Assembly: GCF_017921815.1 (NCBI RefSeq)
Contig: NZ_JAGEMM010000007.1
Span: forward strand, 62,001 to 126,000
Direction of reading: 5' to 3'
Origin: Microvirga antarctica
GTDB lineage: Bacteria; Pseudomonadota; Alphaproteobacteria; Rhizobiales; Beijerinckiaceae
DNA: 64,000 bases
Made by a program: the position numbers and the translations under genes. The notes beneath the pieces were generated by a model. It searched no databases. It saw only the letters and a list, made by a program, of their open reading frames with translations, and had not been told where the DNA came from. Within the stretch, counting starts at the first letter, position 1, and each line of letters starts with the position of its first letter. Shown piece by piece: positions 53,745 through 63,952 of this stretch.

Positions 53745-56700
53745 ATGGTCGCCGGCTGGGCGGTTTTCTTATCGGCGCTGGTCTATCTCTGCCTGCTTTT
53801 CGCGGTCGCCCATTGGGGCGACAATGCGGGGCGGCGATTCATTCAGGGGCCTGCCCGGTCGACCATCGCGGCGCTTTCGCTGGCGGTCTATTGCACGTCA
53901 TGGACGTTCTTCGGCTCGGTAGGCCTTGCCAGCCGCTCGGGCTTCGACTTTCTCACGATCTATATCGGACCGATCCTCGTCATCGGCCTGGGTCACGTGC
54001 TGATCACCCGCGTGGTGCGCGTTGCCAAGACCCAGAACATCTCGTCGATCGCCGATTTCGTCGCGGCACGGTATGGCAAGAGCGAACGGGTCGCGGCCAT
54101 CGTCAGCCTGATCGCGCTGATTGGATCGATTCCCTATATCGCCCTTCAACTGAAAGCGGTGTCCTCCTCGCTCGATGTGTTCCTGACGGCCGCGACCGGC
54201 GTGGCGACGCCGCGCTTCCCGGTCATCGGCGATCTGGCTCTCATCGTGGCGCTCGTTCTGGCTGGGTTCGCCGTTGCGTTCGGCACGCGCCACACCGACG
54301 CGACCGAGCACCAGGATGGCCTGATGATGGCGATCTCGCTCGAATCGGTCGTCAAGCTCGTCGCGTTCCTCATCGTCGGCGGATACATCACCTTCGTGAT
54401 GTTCGACGGCTACGGCGACATCGTCGCGCAGCTCAATGCCCGCGGCGAGAGCGCGAGCCTGTTTGACCGCACCTCCGGCTTCGGCAGCTTCATCACGCTG
54501 ATCCTGCTGTCGAGCTGCGCCGCCCTGCTGCTGCCGCGCCAATTCCACATGACCGTCGTCGAGAACCGGTCCATTGACGACGTGAAGCGGGCGGCCTGGC
54601 TGTTTCCGCTGTATCTGGTCGCCATCAACATCTTCGTCATTCCGATCGCCCTGGGCGGCCTTCTGATCTTTCCGGATGGCACCGTCGACCGGGATATGAC
54701 CGTGCTCGCCCTGCCGCTTTTCGACGATGCGGGCGTCATCGCCGTGATCGCATTTCTCGGCGGCTTCTCGGCCGCGACCGCCATGGTCATTGTCGATTCA
54801 GTCGCTGTCGCGGTGATGATTTCGAACCATCTGGTGATGCCGATCGTTCTGCGGCGGCGGGCCTTTGCGGGCGTCGATCTCGGCGGGTTCGTCATCGGCG
54901 TACGGCGCGTGTCGATCGTCGTCGTGATCCTGCTCGCCTATGCGTATTACCGGGGTTCGGGCGAAGCGGCGCTGGCCTCCATCGGGCTCCTCTCTTTTGC
55001 GGCTATCGCCCAGATCGCCCCGGCTTTTCTGGGCGGGTTGATCTGGACCCGCGGGACCGCGCTGGGCGCCAGCGTCGGCCTGGTGGTGGGGTTCGTGACC
55101 TGGGCCTACACCCTCCTGCTTCCGAGCCTGGTTTGGGACGGCGTGTTCTGGTCGGATGTGGTCGTGACCGGCCCGCTCGGAATTGCCGCCCTCAAGCCCA
55201 CCGCCCTTTTCGGCGTCGACCTCCCGCAGCTTACCCATGGCGTTGTCTGGAGCCTGACCCTCAACATCCTGAGCTATATCGGCTTCTCCCTGTGGCGGCC
55301 GGTGACCGCGATGGAACGCATCCAGGCGAATGTCTTCGTGGGCGAGAACGACGTGTCGGTGGCTCCGACCTTCCGCCTGTTTCGCCCGAGCGTGACCGTC
55401 GACGAGTTGCGCAGCACCATCGCGCGCTATCTCGGCGAGGAGCGCACCAACCGATCGTTCGAGGGCTTTGCCCATAGCCGCGGGCAGACACTCGATACCC
55501 GCGCCGAGGCGGACGTGCACCTTCTGCGATATGCGGAGCACCTTCTCGCCTCCGCCATCGGCACTGCCTCGTCGCGGCTGGCCCTGTCGCTGCTTCTGCG
55601 TCGACGCACCGTCTCGACCAAGGCCGCCCTCAGGCTGCTCGACGACGCGTCGGCGGCGATCCAGCATAGCCGCGACCTGCTCCAGCACGCCATCAACTAC
55701 GCCCGCCAGGGCATCACGGTGCTCGACCGGGACCTGCGCCTGCTCGCCTGGAACCAGGCCTTCGTCGACCTGTATGAATTGCCGCCCAACCTTGTCCGCG
55801 TCGGTGTCGGCATGGACAGCATCATCCATTTCAACGCCAGCCGCGGCTCGTATGGGCCGGGTTCGGTGAGGGATCTGGTCGCCGCGCGCATTCATTCCTT
55901 TCTGCACGATCTCGAACCTGTGCGCCTGCGGCTGCACCCCTCCGGAAAGGTCATCGAGATCCGCTCCAACCAATTGCCCGATGGCGGGCTCGTCACCACC
56001 TACACGGATGTGACCGACACGGTTGCGGCCGAAGAGGAAAGCCGCCGCGCGAACGAGACGCTCGAGCAGAGGGTGCGCGAGCGCACCGAGCAGTTGACCC
56101 GCCTCAATGAAGCGCTGACAAGCGCCAAGGCCGAGGCTGACGACGCCAACATCTCGAAGACGCGGTTTCTCGCCGCAGCCAGCCACGACATTCTGCAACC
56201 GCTCAATGCGGCCCGTCTCTATGCCAGCTCGCTCGTGGAGCGCGACAAGGATGCGGGCGACGCGACATTGGCCGAAAACATCGATGCGTCCCTCGACGCC
56301 GTCGAGGAAATTCTCACGGCATTGCTGGATATCTCGCGCCTCGATACCGGCGCCATGAAGCCGCAATGGTCGAGTTTTCGCATCGACGAGCTGTTTCGCC
56401 AGTTGCAGCGCGAATTCGATCCCATTGCCCATGCGCGCGGCCTCGACATTCGGTTCGTCCCCTCCTCGCTCACGGTCCGATCGGACCGTCGCCTGCTGCG
56501 GCGACTGCTGCAGAACCTCGTGTCGAATGCCATTAAATACACCCCGGCCGGCCGCGTCATCGTCGGCACGCGGCGGCGCGGCACGCATCTCATTCTCGAG
56601 GTCTGGGATACGGGGCTTGGCATCCCGCCCTCGAAGCAGCGCATCGTGTTCCGGGAGTTCCAACGGCTCGATCAGGGCGCCAAGGTTGCGCGTGGCGTGG

Positions 56701-57254
56701 GCCTCGGCCTCTCGATCGTGGAGCGCATCTGCCGCGTCCTCGGCCACCCGGTGACCTTGCGGTCGGAATCAGGGCGCGGATCGGTGTTCCGGGTCGATGT
56801 GCCTGTGGTTGCTGCGCTGCCCGCCTCGGCGCTTCCGCCGGAGCCGCCCAAGAGCGCCGTCACCATGCTGTTCGGCCTGCGGGTCCTCGTCGTCGACAAC
56901 GAACCTGCCATTCTTGAAGGCATGCGCCTGCTTCTGACCGGCTGGGGCTGCGACGTATGGACCGCGCCGGATCTCGGGACCGCCCAGGACACGATCAGGT
57001 CTCACCGGCGCGCGCCGGATGTCATCATCGCGGATTATCATCTCGACGAGGGCGACGGCCTCGATCTCATCAAGAACCTGCGCTGGAAAACAGAGGGCGC
57101 GACGCCGGCGATCCTCGTCACCGCTGACCGCACGCCGATGGTGCGGGATGCGGCGGCGGCAATGCACGTCCATGTGCTCAACAAGCCCGTCAAACCCGCG
57201 GCCCTGCGGGCCCTGCTCACCCAGTGGCGCGCAACCCAAGCCGCAGCGGAGTAA
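53745..57254 (+). CDS. Sodium:solute symporter-hybrid sensor histidine kinase
   Basis: 1169 residues; ATG 53745 (MVAGWAVFLSALVYLCLLFA) preferred over GTG 53697. Residues 1-510: about 13 helices of the Na+/solute symporter family (LQLKAVSSSLDVFL etc.). Then a helical linker and PAS domain (about 640-770; VLDRDLRLLAWNQAFVDLYE), a coiled coil (RVRERTEQLTRLNEALTSAK), HisKA with His814 (AASHDILQPLN), HATPase (VGLGLSIVERI, 860-1020) and a receiver with Asp1097 (VIIADYHLDEG). Similar to CrbS/MxtR kinases that sense transported solutes. No partner response regulator lies nearby. Confidence 0.93.
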   Translation: MVAGWAVFLSALVYLCLLFAVAHWGDNAGRRFIQGPARSTIAALSLAVYCTSWTFFGSVGLASRSGFDFLTIYIGPILVIGLGHVLITRVVRVAKTQNISSIADFVAARYGKSERVAAIVSLIALIGSIPYIALQLKAVSSSLDVFLTAATGVATPRFPVIGDLALIVALVLAGFAVAFGTRHTDATEHQDGLMMAISLESVVKLVAFLIVGGYITFVMFDGYGDIVAQLNARGESASLFDRTSGFGSFITLILLSSCAALLLPRQFHMTVVENRSIDDVKRAAWLFPLYLVAINIFVIPIALGGLLIFPDGTVDRDMTVLALPLFDDAGVIAVIAFLGGFSAATAMVIVDSVAVAVMISNHLVMPIVLRRRAFAGVDLGGFVIGVRRVSIVVVILLAYAYYRGSGEAALASIGLLSFAAIAQIAPAFLGGLIWTRGTALGASVGLVVGFVTWAYTLLLPSLVWDGVFWSDVVVTGPLGIAALKPTALFGVDLPQLTHGVVWSLTLNILSYIGFSLWRPVTAMERIQANVFVGENDVSVAPTFRLFRPSVTVDELRSTIARYLGEERTNRSFEGFAHSRGQTLDTRAEADVHLLRYAEHLLASAIGTASSRLALSLLLRRRTVSTKAALRLLDDASAAIQHSRDLLQHAINYARQGITVLDRDLRLLAWNQAFVDLYELPPNLVRVGVGMDSIIHFNASRGSYGPGSVRDLVAARIHSFLHDLEPVRLRLHPSGKVIEIRSNQLPDGGLVTTYTDVTDTVAAEEESRRANETLEQRVRERTEQLTRLNEALTSAKAEADDANISKTRFLAAASHDILQPLNAARLYASSLVERDKDAGDATLAENIDASLDAVEEILTALLDISRLDTGAMKPQWSSFRIDELFRQLQREFDPIAHARGLDIRFVPSSLTVRSDRRLLRRLLQNLVSNAIKYTPAGRVIVGTRRRGTHLILEVWDTGLGIPPSKQRIVFREFQRLDQGAKVARGVGLGLSIVERICRVLGHPVTLRSESGRGSVFRVDVPVVAALPASALPPEPPKSAVTMLFGLRVLVVDNEPAILEGMRLLLTGWGCDVWTAPDLGTAQDTIRSHRRAPDVIIADYHLDEGDGLDLIKNLRWKTEGATPAILVTADRTPMVRDAAAAMHVHVLNKPVKPAALRALLTQWRATQAAAE

Positions 57255-57263
57255 GCCTGTGGT

Positions 57264-57908
57264 CTATCGGCCGCTCTGACGCGGATGGACGTCCGGGCGG
57301 TAGGGCGGACGCTGCGACGCGAGCGCGTCATCGAGCAGGTCGAGCCGGTCCTGTCCCCAGAACACCTCGCCCTCGAGCACGTAGGCGGGCGATCCGAAAA
57401 CGTCGCCTCCTACCGCATTCTCGAGATTGATGGCGTAGAAGGCCTCCGCCGTGCTGCCTTGGGCAATCTCGCGGATCGACGCCCCATCGAGCCCTGCCTC
57501 GTCAGCGAGCGCCTGCAGGACAGCGGGATCGCCCAGATCGCGCTCCTGCTCCCATAGGGCAGCGTATGCAAGGCGCAGAAACGCGTCCGGGTCTTTGCCC
57601 GCCACCGCAATGGCGATGATCATCCGGTCCGCCAGATTGACTTCGAAAGGCCAGTGCTTCGGCAACAGGTTGAAGGTCAGCCCGCGCTTTTCGCGCCAGC
57701 GCTGGAGTTCGACCATGCGGTAGCGCTGCCGCACCGGGTGGCGCTGGGCCAGCGGCAGGCCGCCCGTTTCCGCAAAGACCCGGCCGAGGAAAACCGGCTT
57801 GAAATTGACGTCGACGTCATGCCGCTTGGCGATGTCCATGAACGGCGCGTGGCCTATATACGCCCACGGACTCATGAGGGAGAAGTAATAGTCGATTGTG
57901 CGGGACAT
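57264..57908 (-). CDS. 2-hydroxychromene-2-carboxylate isomerase / DsbA-fold protein
   Basis: 214 residues. Start MSRTIDYYFSLMSPWAYIGH: the SPWAYIG segment places Ser in the thioredoxin-fold active position typical of HCCA isomerases (glutathione-dependent, kappa-GST like). GGDVFGSPAYVLEGEVFWGQDRLDLL in the C-terminal part is equally typical. Cytoplasmic. It may isomerise an aromatic-degradation intermediate or conjugate glutathione. Convergent with the kinase, 9 bases apart. Confidence 0.88.
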   Translation of the reverse strand: MSRTIDYYFSLMSPWAYIGHAPFMDIAKRHDVDVNFKPVFLGRVFAETGGLPLAQRHPVRQRYRMVELQRWREKRGLTFNLLPKHWPFEVNLADRMIIAIAVAGKDPDAFLRLAYAALWEQERDLGDPAVLQALADEAGLDGASIREIAQGSTAEAFYAINLENAVGGDVFGSPAYVLEGEVFWGQDRLDLLDDALASQRPPYRPDVHPRQSGR

Positions 57909-57997
57909 GAACGTATATCGCCTCTCTGGGACGCCGGGTCGGGGGCACTTTGGCCCATCGGAGGCGGTTCTTCAACTTTGCCGGGCGGTCGCTGCCT

Positions 57998-58507
57998 TCA
58001 GGACGGTGACTGCTCCCGTTCGCGCACGAACTGAATGAGATCGAGCGACGGTGCCCCATGTCCCAGATGGGTGAGCAGGCCATGGACCTGTCCGCGGTGA
58101 TGCGTCTGGTGATTGAAGAGATGGAAAAGCGTTGGCGCCAGCGGTTCCTCGATCTCGTCCGGTTCCGATACCCGGCGGTAGCGAAAGCGCCGGCCAAGAT
58201 CCTCCTCGGTGAGGCCATTGGCATAGGACAGGATCCGACTGTCCTCGGCCTCGCGCGCAGGAGCGAGGGTCGCGAAGGTCTCGAACAGGATCGCGTCGAG
58301 CCGGCTCGGCGCTTCCCCTTCCCCGGTGAACCGCCGCAACCAGATCCGGTCGGTGGCGATGAGGTGGTTGAGCGTGCCATGCACCGATTTGAAGAACGCT
58401 CCGCAATCGGCCCGGTATTCCGCATCGCTGAGGCGCGCGACCGCCTCATAGACCCGACGGTTGCACCAGGCGTTGTAGCCAGCCATTCTCACGACATGCG
58501 CCTTCAT
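57998..58507 (-). CDS. DinB family protein
   Basis: 169 residues, start ATG 58507 (MKAHVVRMAGYNAWCNRRVY). The four-helix bundle with metal-type histidines is visible: His48-region (VHGTLNHLIATDRIWLRRF) and HLFNHQTHHRGQVHGLL. DinB/YfiT-like proteins are thought to be thiol-dependent metalloenzymes or stress proteins. Between the fad operon and the isomerase gene (89 bases), both on the same strand. Confidence 0.88.
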   Translation of the reverse strand: MKAHVVRMAGYNAWCNRRVYEAVARLSDAEYRADCGAFFKSVHGTLNHLIATDRIWLRRFTGEGEAPSRLDAILFETFATLAPAREAEDSRILSYANGLTEEDLGRRFRYRRVSEPDEIEEPLAPTLFHLFNHQTHHRGQVHGLLTHLGHGAPSLDLIQFVREREQSPS

Positions 58508-58531
58508 AGACCCCGGCCTCTCATTCTGTGA

Positions 58532-58554
58532 CGAGGGAGCGACAGGCTCCCTCG
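58532..58554 (-). terminator. Hairpin after the fatty-acid oxidation operon
   Basis: CGAGGGAGC-GACAG-GCTCCCTCG, a perfect 9-bp stem starting 6 bases past the fadB/J stop on the minus strand; no long T-run. Confidence 0.6.
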
Positions 58555-58559
58555 CTCGG

Positions 58560-60770
58560 TCACGCCGCGGTTTTGGCGTCCGCTGCGCGGGCGTAGAATG
58601 TCCCGCCTGTCGCCGCCATGTCCAGCAGGATCGCAGGCGGAGCGAACCGGTCGCCGAAGCGGGTTTGGAGATCGCGACAGAGATCCACGAAGGTTCTGGC
58701 GCCCATGAAGTCGATGTATGAGAGCGCCCCGCCCGTATAGGGCGCGAAGCCGAAGCCGAGGATCGAACCGACATCCGCCTCGCGCGGATCCGTGATGACG
58801 CCCTCCTCGACCGTGCGTGCCGCCTCCAGGGCCTGGGTGACGAGAAGTCGCCGCTTGAGGTCCTGCATGTCCACGCGCTCCGCTTCCTGGTGCGTAGGCT
58901 GCAAGGCGGCAAGGCCGGGCCAGAGCCGCTTCGGCCCGCCCTCGGGATAATCGTAGAAGCCCTTGCGGTTCTTGCGGCCGAGCCGTCCTTCCCCATCGAC
59001 GAGGCGGGTCAGCAACGCCTCCTGCTCAGGCTGGATGGCCGCATCGCCCAGTTGCGCCTTGGTGGCCCGCAGGATCTTGAGACCCAGATCGACGCCGACT
59101 TCATCGTTGAGCGAAAGAGGCCCGACCGGCATGCCGGCCTGCTTGCCGGCATTCTCGATCATGGCCGGCGGAATGCCTTCGGCCAGCATGAGATGGCCCT
59201 CCAGGATATAGGCCAGCACGCACCGGTTGGCGAAGAAGCCGCGGGAATCGTTGACGACGATAGGAGTCTTCCGGATTGCGCGCACGAAATCGAGCGCGAC
59301 AGCGAGCGCCCGCTCGCCGGTCTGCTTGCCCCTGATGATCTCCACCAGCATCATTTTCTCGACCGGCGAGAAGAAGTGAATGCCGATGAACTGATCGGGC
59401 CGCTGGGCGTGCTGGGCGAGGCCCGAGATCGGCAAGGTCGACGTGTTGGACGCAAAGATGCAATCCGGCGAGATGGCCGCCTCGACCTTCGCGATGACCT
59501 CGGCCTTGACCTTGGGGTCTTCGAACACCGCCTCGATGACGAGATCGCAATCCTTCAGGTCGGCGTAATCGGCCGACGCTGTGATCCGCGACAGGAGTGC
59601 GTCGCGATCCGCCGTCTTGGCGCGGCCTTTCAGGATCTGATCCGACATGAGCTTGTGCGAATGCGCCTTGCCCTTCTCGGCCGATTCCATGTCGCGGTCG
59701 ATCAGCACCACGGACATTCCGGCCTGCGCCGTCACATAGGCGACGCTCGCGCCCATGAAACCCGCACCCACGATCCCGATCTTGCGCAGGGTTGTGGGAG
59801 GGATGTCCTTGGGCCTGCGCGCGCCCTTGTTCAACTCCTGCATCGACACGAAGAACGTGCGGATCATCGCGGCCGCTTCCTTCGATCGCAGGATCTTCGC
59901 GAACCATCGGGACTCCACCGTCAGCGCCTGGTCCATCGGCAGCTGCAGGCCCTGATAGACGGCCTCCAGAACGGCGTAGGCTGCCGGATAGTTGTCCTGC
60001 GTTTCGCGGCGGTAGATGGCGTTCGCTGCGGGCCAGATCTGCATGCCGGCCGGCGAATAAACCTTGCCGGACGGCAGTCTGAACCCCTTCTCGTCCCAGG
60101 GGGCCACCGGCGACCCGCCCTTGCCGATCCACTCCTTGGCTGTCTTCACCAGCTCCGCCTGCGGCACGACGGCGTGGACCAGACCCATGTTGCGCGCCAT
60201 GAGCGGTCGGTGCTGCTCGCCCTTGAAGAGCATCTGCAAGGCATCGCCCGTCGGCATCAGCCGCGACACGCGCTGCGTTCCGCCCGCGCCGGGGAATAAC
60301 CCCACCTTGATTTCCGGCAGGCCGACTCTTGTCGCGTCGCTGTCCGACACCACGCGGAAATGACAGGCGAGCGCCAGTTCGAACGCGCCCCCGAGACACA
60401 CGCCGTTGATGGCCGCGGCGAACGGCTTGCCGCAGGTCTCCAGGCGCCGGTAGAGAAGCGACAGCTTGCGCGATTCCGCAAAGAAATAGCTCATGGCGGC
60501 CTCGGCACCCTCGTCCTTCGACAACCGTGCGTATGCGACGCCAAGCCCCTGCAGCATGGTGAGGTCGGCGCCGCCGGAAAAGGTTTCCTTGCCGGAGGTG
60601 ATGACGCAGCCTTTGATGGCTGCATCGCTCGCGACCGTCTCGACGATCCGCGCCAGCTCGTCCATCACCTCGGGAGTAATGACGTTCATGGAGCGCCCGG
60701 GCATGTCCCAGGTCGCGAGCGCGATGCCATCGGCGTCCACATCGAAGCGGAAATTGGTGAAGGTGGTCAT
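58560..60770 (-). CDS. Bifunctional enoyl-CoA hydratase / 3-hydroxyacyl-CoA dehydrogenase (FadB/FadJ-like)
   Basis: 736 residues. N-terminal crotonase domain (1-190) with [14 protein letters not shown] and [17 protein letters not shown]-binding domain from about 325 ([17 protein letters not shown]), catalytic HIHFFSP-like [16 protein letters not shown], and C-terminal dehydrogenase domains (500-736). It carries out steps two and three of beta-oxidation in the cytoplasm. It lies 19 bases after the thiolase gene as last gene of the operon. Confidence 0.94.
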   Translation of the reverse strand: MTTFTNFRFDVDADGIALATWDMPGRSMNVITPEVMDELARIVETVASDAAIKGCVITSGKETFSGGADLTMLQGLGVAYARLSKDEGAEAAMSYFFAESRKLSLLYRRLETCGKPFAAAINGVCLGGAFELALACHFRVVSDSDATRVGLPEIKVGLFPGAGGTQRVSRLMPTGDALQMLFKGEQHRPLMARNMGLVHAVVPQAELVKTAKEWIGKGGSPVAPWDEKGFRLPSGKVYSPAGMQIWPAANAIYRRETQDNYPAAYAVLEAVYQGLQLPMDQALTVESRWFAKILRSKEAAAMIRTFFVSMQELNKGARRPKDIPPTTLRKIGIVGAGFMGASVAYVTAQAGMSVVLIDRDMESAEKGKAHSHKLMSDQILKGRAKTADRDALLSRITASADYADLKDCDLVIEAVFEDPKVKAEVIAKVEAAISPDCIFASNTSTLPISGLAQHAQRPDQFIGIHFFSPVEKMMLVEIIRGKQTGERALAVALDFVRAIRKTPIVVNDSRGFFANRCVLAYILEGHLMLAEGIPPAMIENAGKQAGMPVGPLSLNDEVGVDLGLKILRATKAQLGDAAIQPEQEALLTRLVDGEGRLGRKNRKGFYDYPEGGPKRLWPGLAALQPTHQEAERVDMQDLKRRLLVTQALEAARTVEEGVITDPREADVGSILGFGFAPYTGGALSYIDFMGARTFVDLCRDLQTRFGDRFAPPAILLDMAATGGTFYARAADAKTAA

Positions 60771-60789
60771 GGGTTCTCTCCGCTCTCGC

Positions 60790-61998
60790 TCAAACGCGCT
60801 CGATGATGGTGGCCGTGCCCATGCCGGCCGCCACGCACAGGGTGATCAGAGCCGTGGTCTTTCCCGTGCGCTCGAGTTCATCGAGAACGGTGCCCAGGAT
60901 CATGCCGCCGGTCGCGCCCAGCGGATGGCCCATGGCGATCGCGCCGCCATTGACGTTTACTGTGGCGAGATCGAGATGGAGCGCCTGCATGTAGCGCAGC
61001 ACGACAGCCGAGAACGCCTCGTTGATCTCGAACAGGTCGATGTCCTTCGTCGACATTCCGGCCTTTCTGAGAACCAGTTCCGACACCTCGATGGGCCCGG
61101 TGAGCATCAGCGCAAGATCGGACCCGAGGGACGCGAACGCCTTGATGCGCGCGCGTGGTTTCAACCCTGCTTTGTCGCCGCCCTCGCGGCTGCCGACGAG
61201 CACCGCCGATGCGCCGTCCACGATGCCGGATGAGTTGCCCGCATGATGGACGTGGTTGACGAATTCCACATCCGGATGGGCCGCGATCGCGACCGCGTCG
61301 AAGCCGCCCATCTCGCCCATCTGGACAAAGGCCGCTTTGAGTTGTCCGAGCGACTGCATGTCGGTGGCCGGACGCATGTGCTCGTCCTTGGCCAGGATGG
61401 TGAGGCCGTTGATATCTTTTACCGGGATCACGGATTTCGAGAACCGCCCCTCGTCCCATGCGGCAGCGGCGCGCTTCTGCGACTCGACCGCGTAGGCATC
61501 CACATCGTCGCGGGAGAAGCCGTATTTCGTGGCGATGAGATCCGCCGAAATGCCCTGCGGTAGAAAGTAATTGGCGATGGCAACGCCAGGATCGACCGGC
61601 CATGCGCCGCCCGATGCACCCATCCCGATCCGGCTCATGGATTCGACGCCGCCGCCGATGGCGATGTCCTTCATGCCGGCCATGACCTGGGCTGCTGCCA
61701 GATTGACCGCATCGAGGCCGGACGCGCAGAAGCGATTGATCTGGACCCCGGGAACCTCCTTGCCGAAGCCCGCCTTGAGCACCGCGGCACGCGCGATATC
61801 GCCGCCCGCCTCGCCGACGGGATCGACGCAACCCAGCACCACGTCTTCCACGAGCGACGGGTCGAGATCGTTGCGGGCTCGCAGGGCATCGAGGGTGGTG
61901 ACCGCCAGATCGACGGCCGTCACCTCGTGCAGGGAGCCATCGCTCTTGCCGCGCCCTCGCGGCGTGCGGACGGCGTCAAAGATAAAGGCGTCGGACAT
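60790..61998 (-). CDS. Acetyl-CoA C-acyltransferase (thiolase)
   Basis: 402 residues. Catalytic cysteine in [15 protein letters not shown] (about residue 89), His in [10 protein letters not shown] and Cys in [15 protein letters not shown] near the C-terminus. It cleaves 3-ketoacyl-CoA with CoA in the last step of beta-oxidation. Second in the operon, 81 bases after the acyl-CoA dehydrogenase and 19 before the hydratase/dehydrogenase; together they form a complete degradative set. Confidence 0.95.
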   Translation of the reverse strand: MSDAFIFDAVRTPRGRGKSDGSLHEVTAVDLAVTTLDALRARNDLDPSLVEDVVLGCVDPVGEAGGDIARAAVLKAGFGKEVPGVQINRFCASGLDAVNLAAAQVMAGMKDIAIGGGVESMSRIGMGASGGAWPVDPGVAIANYFLPQGISADLIATKYGFSRDDVDAYAVESQKRAAAAWDEGRFSKSVIPVKDINGLTILAKDEHMRPATDMQSLGQLKAAFVQMGEMGGFDAVAIAAHPDVEFVNHVHHAGNSSGIVDGASAVLVGSREGGDKAGLKPRARIKAFASLGSDLALMLTGPIEVSELVLRKAGMSTKDIDLFEINEAFSAVVLRYMQALHLDLATVNVNGGAIAMGHPLGATGGMILGTVLDELERTGKTTALITLCVAAGMGTATIIERV

Positions 61999-62079
61999 AG
62001 GAGCCTCCCGGGCTTTGGAGTGGCGCGGGGCGCTTCAACCGTCGCCCACAACGCAGGTCTGAACGAAGAGGCAATCGCC

Positions 62080-63870
62080 TCAGAATGCGTCGGCCGGCAT
62101 CGCCATGGTGACATCCGCGCCGCTGGTGATGCAAGCAAGGCGCGACGTCGTCTCCGGCATGAGCCGTTCCATGAAAAACCGTCCGGTGAGAATCTTGGCG
62201 TCCCAGGCAGCTGCGTCCCCCGTGCGGGCAGCCTTTTTGGCGAGCGCCACCTTGGCCATCCGCGCCCACATATACCCCATCGCCACCAGGCCGAAGAGGT
62301 GCATATAGTCGGTCGCACCGGCGCCCGCATGATCCGGTTTGGCAAGGGCGTTCTGCATGAACCACATGGTGGCCTTCTGGAGATCGCCCAGCCCCAGCTG
62401 GAGCGGGTCGAGGAAAGGCTTCATGGATTCGTCCGCGGCCTCGGTCTGGCAGAACCCCGCAACCTCGTTGAAAAAGGCCATCACGGCCCGTCCGCCATCC
62501 TTGCCGAGTTTGCGCCCGACCAGATCCATGGCCTGGATGCCGTTTGCACCTTCATAGATCATGGCGATGCGCGCATCGCGTACGAATTGCGACATCCCCC
62601 ATTCCTCGATGTAGCCGTGGCCGCCGAACATCTGCTGGGCCTTCACGGTGTTGTCGAATCCGAGATCCGTCAGCACGCCTTTGGCCACCGGCGTCATCAG
62701 ACCCATATGGTCGTCGGCCGCCTGACGCTCGGCGGCATCGGTGGAGCGATGGGAAACGTCGCTCTTGAGCGCGGTCCAGATCAGCAGTGCCCGCGCGGCC
62801 TCGTTGAACGCCCTGATGGAGAGCAATGTCCGTCGCACATCCGGATGCACGATGATCGGATCCGCAGGTTTGTCGGGGAATTTCGCGCCCGTCAGCGCCC
62901 TGCCCTGAAGCCTGTCGCGCGCATAGGCGACCGCATTCTGGTAGGCGACTTCCGATTGCGACAGCCCCTGCACGCCGACGGCGAGCCGCGCCTCGTTCAT
63001 CATGACGAACATGGCGTTCAGCCCACGGTTCTCCTCCCCGATGAGAAAGCCTGTGGCGCCGTCGTAGTTCATCACGCAGGTGGCGTTGCCGTGAATGCCC
63101 ATCTTGTGCTCGAGGGACCCGCACGACACGCCGTTGCGTGCGCCGGCTGAGCCGTTCTCCACGAGGAATTTCGGCACCACGAACAGGGAGATTCCCTTGG
63201 TGCCCTGCGGCGCGCCTTCGATGCGGGCAAGCACCAGATGGATGATGTTCTGCGCGAAATCATGCTCACCCGACGAGATGAAAATCTTGGTGCCGGTGAT
63301 CGCGTACGAGCCGTCCGGGTTCGGCACGGCCTTCGTCTTCAGGAGTCCGAGGTCGGTGCCGCAATGCGGTTCGGTGAGGTTCATCGTCCCGGTCCAGGTC
63401 CCGGCGACCATCGGCGGCACATAGGTGCGCTTGATCTCCTCGGAGCCGTGCTGCAGCAAGGCCGCGATCGCCCCCTGGGTAAGCCCGGGATACATGGCGA
63501 GCGCGAGATTGGCCGAGGACTGGAATTCCTGCATCACCACGTTGAGCGTCGTCGGCAGCCCCTGTCCGCCAAAGGCCTCGGGCATCGACAGCCCCATCCA
63601 CCCTCCCGCCACATAGGCATCGTAGGCGGCCTTGTACCCTGCTGGCGTGCGCACCGAGCCGTCGGACTCCCGCACGCAACCCTCGAGGTCGCCGGTGCGA
63701 TTGAGCGGCAGGAAGATCTCCTCGCAAAGCTTGGCGCCCTCGGTGAGGATGGCCTCCACGGTGTCGGCCGTCGCATCGGCAAAGCCCGGCAGATTGTGAT
63801 GCTGCTCGATGGGAAAGACGTCTCTCAGCAAGAACATGACGTCGTCGACCGGGGCTTTGTAGTGGGGCAT
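62080..63870 (-). CDS. Acyl-CoA dehydrogenase (large, C-terminal-domain type)
   Basis: 596 residues; ATG 63870 (MPHYKAPVDDVMFLLRDVFP) with GGGAG ahead; an upstream in-frame start at 63939 is rejected. FAD-binding segments MNLTEPHCGTDLG, ITGTKIFISSGEHD and the late YEGANGIQAMDLVGRKL are typical; the extra C-terminal domain (about 470-596) matches the long ACAD type common in beta-oxidation operons. It makes enoyl-CoA, passing electrons to ETF. First gene of the operon with thiolase and hydratase/dehydrogenase. Confidence 0.94.
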   Translation of the reverse strand: MPHYKAPVDDVMFLLRDVFPIEQHHNLPGFADATADTVEAILTEGAKLCEEIFLPLNRTGDLEGCVRESDGSVRTPAGYKAAYDAYVAGGWMGLSMPEAFGGQGLPTTLNVVMQEFQSSANLALAMYPGLTQGAIAALLQHGSEEIKRTYVPPMVAGTWTGTMNLTEPHCGTDLGLLKTKAVPNPDGSYAITGTKIFISSGEHDFAQNIIHLVLARIEGAPQGTKGISLFVVPKFLVENGSAGARNGVSCGSLEHKMGIHGNATCVMNYDGATGFLIGEENRGLNAMFVMMNEARLAVGVQGLSQSEVAYQNAVAYARDRLQGRALTGAKFPDKPADPIIVHPDVRRTLLSIRAFNEAARALLIWTALKSDVSHRSTDAAERQAADDHMGLMTPVAKGVLTDLGFDNTVKAQQMFGGHGYIEEWGMSQFVRDARIAMIYEGANGIQAMDLVGRKLGKDGGRAVMAFFNEVAGFCQTEAADESMKPFLDPLQLGLGDLQKATMWFMQNALAKPDHAGAGATDYMHLFGLVAMGYMWARMAKVALAKKAARTGDAAAWDAKILTGRFFMERLMPETTSRLACITSGADVTMAMPADAF

Positions 63871-63939
63871 GGGCGAATCTCCCGAACAAAGGGGAAGCCA
63901 GTCTGCGCACAATCCGCGCCCGGCTCCAAGATCGTTCAC

Positions 63940-63952
63940 ATATAAACTATAT
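63940..63952. promoter_or_regulatory. AT-rich palindrome upstream of the fatty-acid oxidation operon
   Basis: ATATA-AAC-TATAT about 70 bases before the acyl-CoA dehydrogenase start; may be part of its promoter or an operator. No regulator gene is seen in the window. Confidence 0.3.

Noticed and set aside
54798..56747. 649-codon minus-strand frame opposite the symporter-kinase
   Set aside because: No motifs, charged low-complexity composition; opposite strand holds intact kinase motifs.
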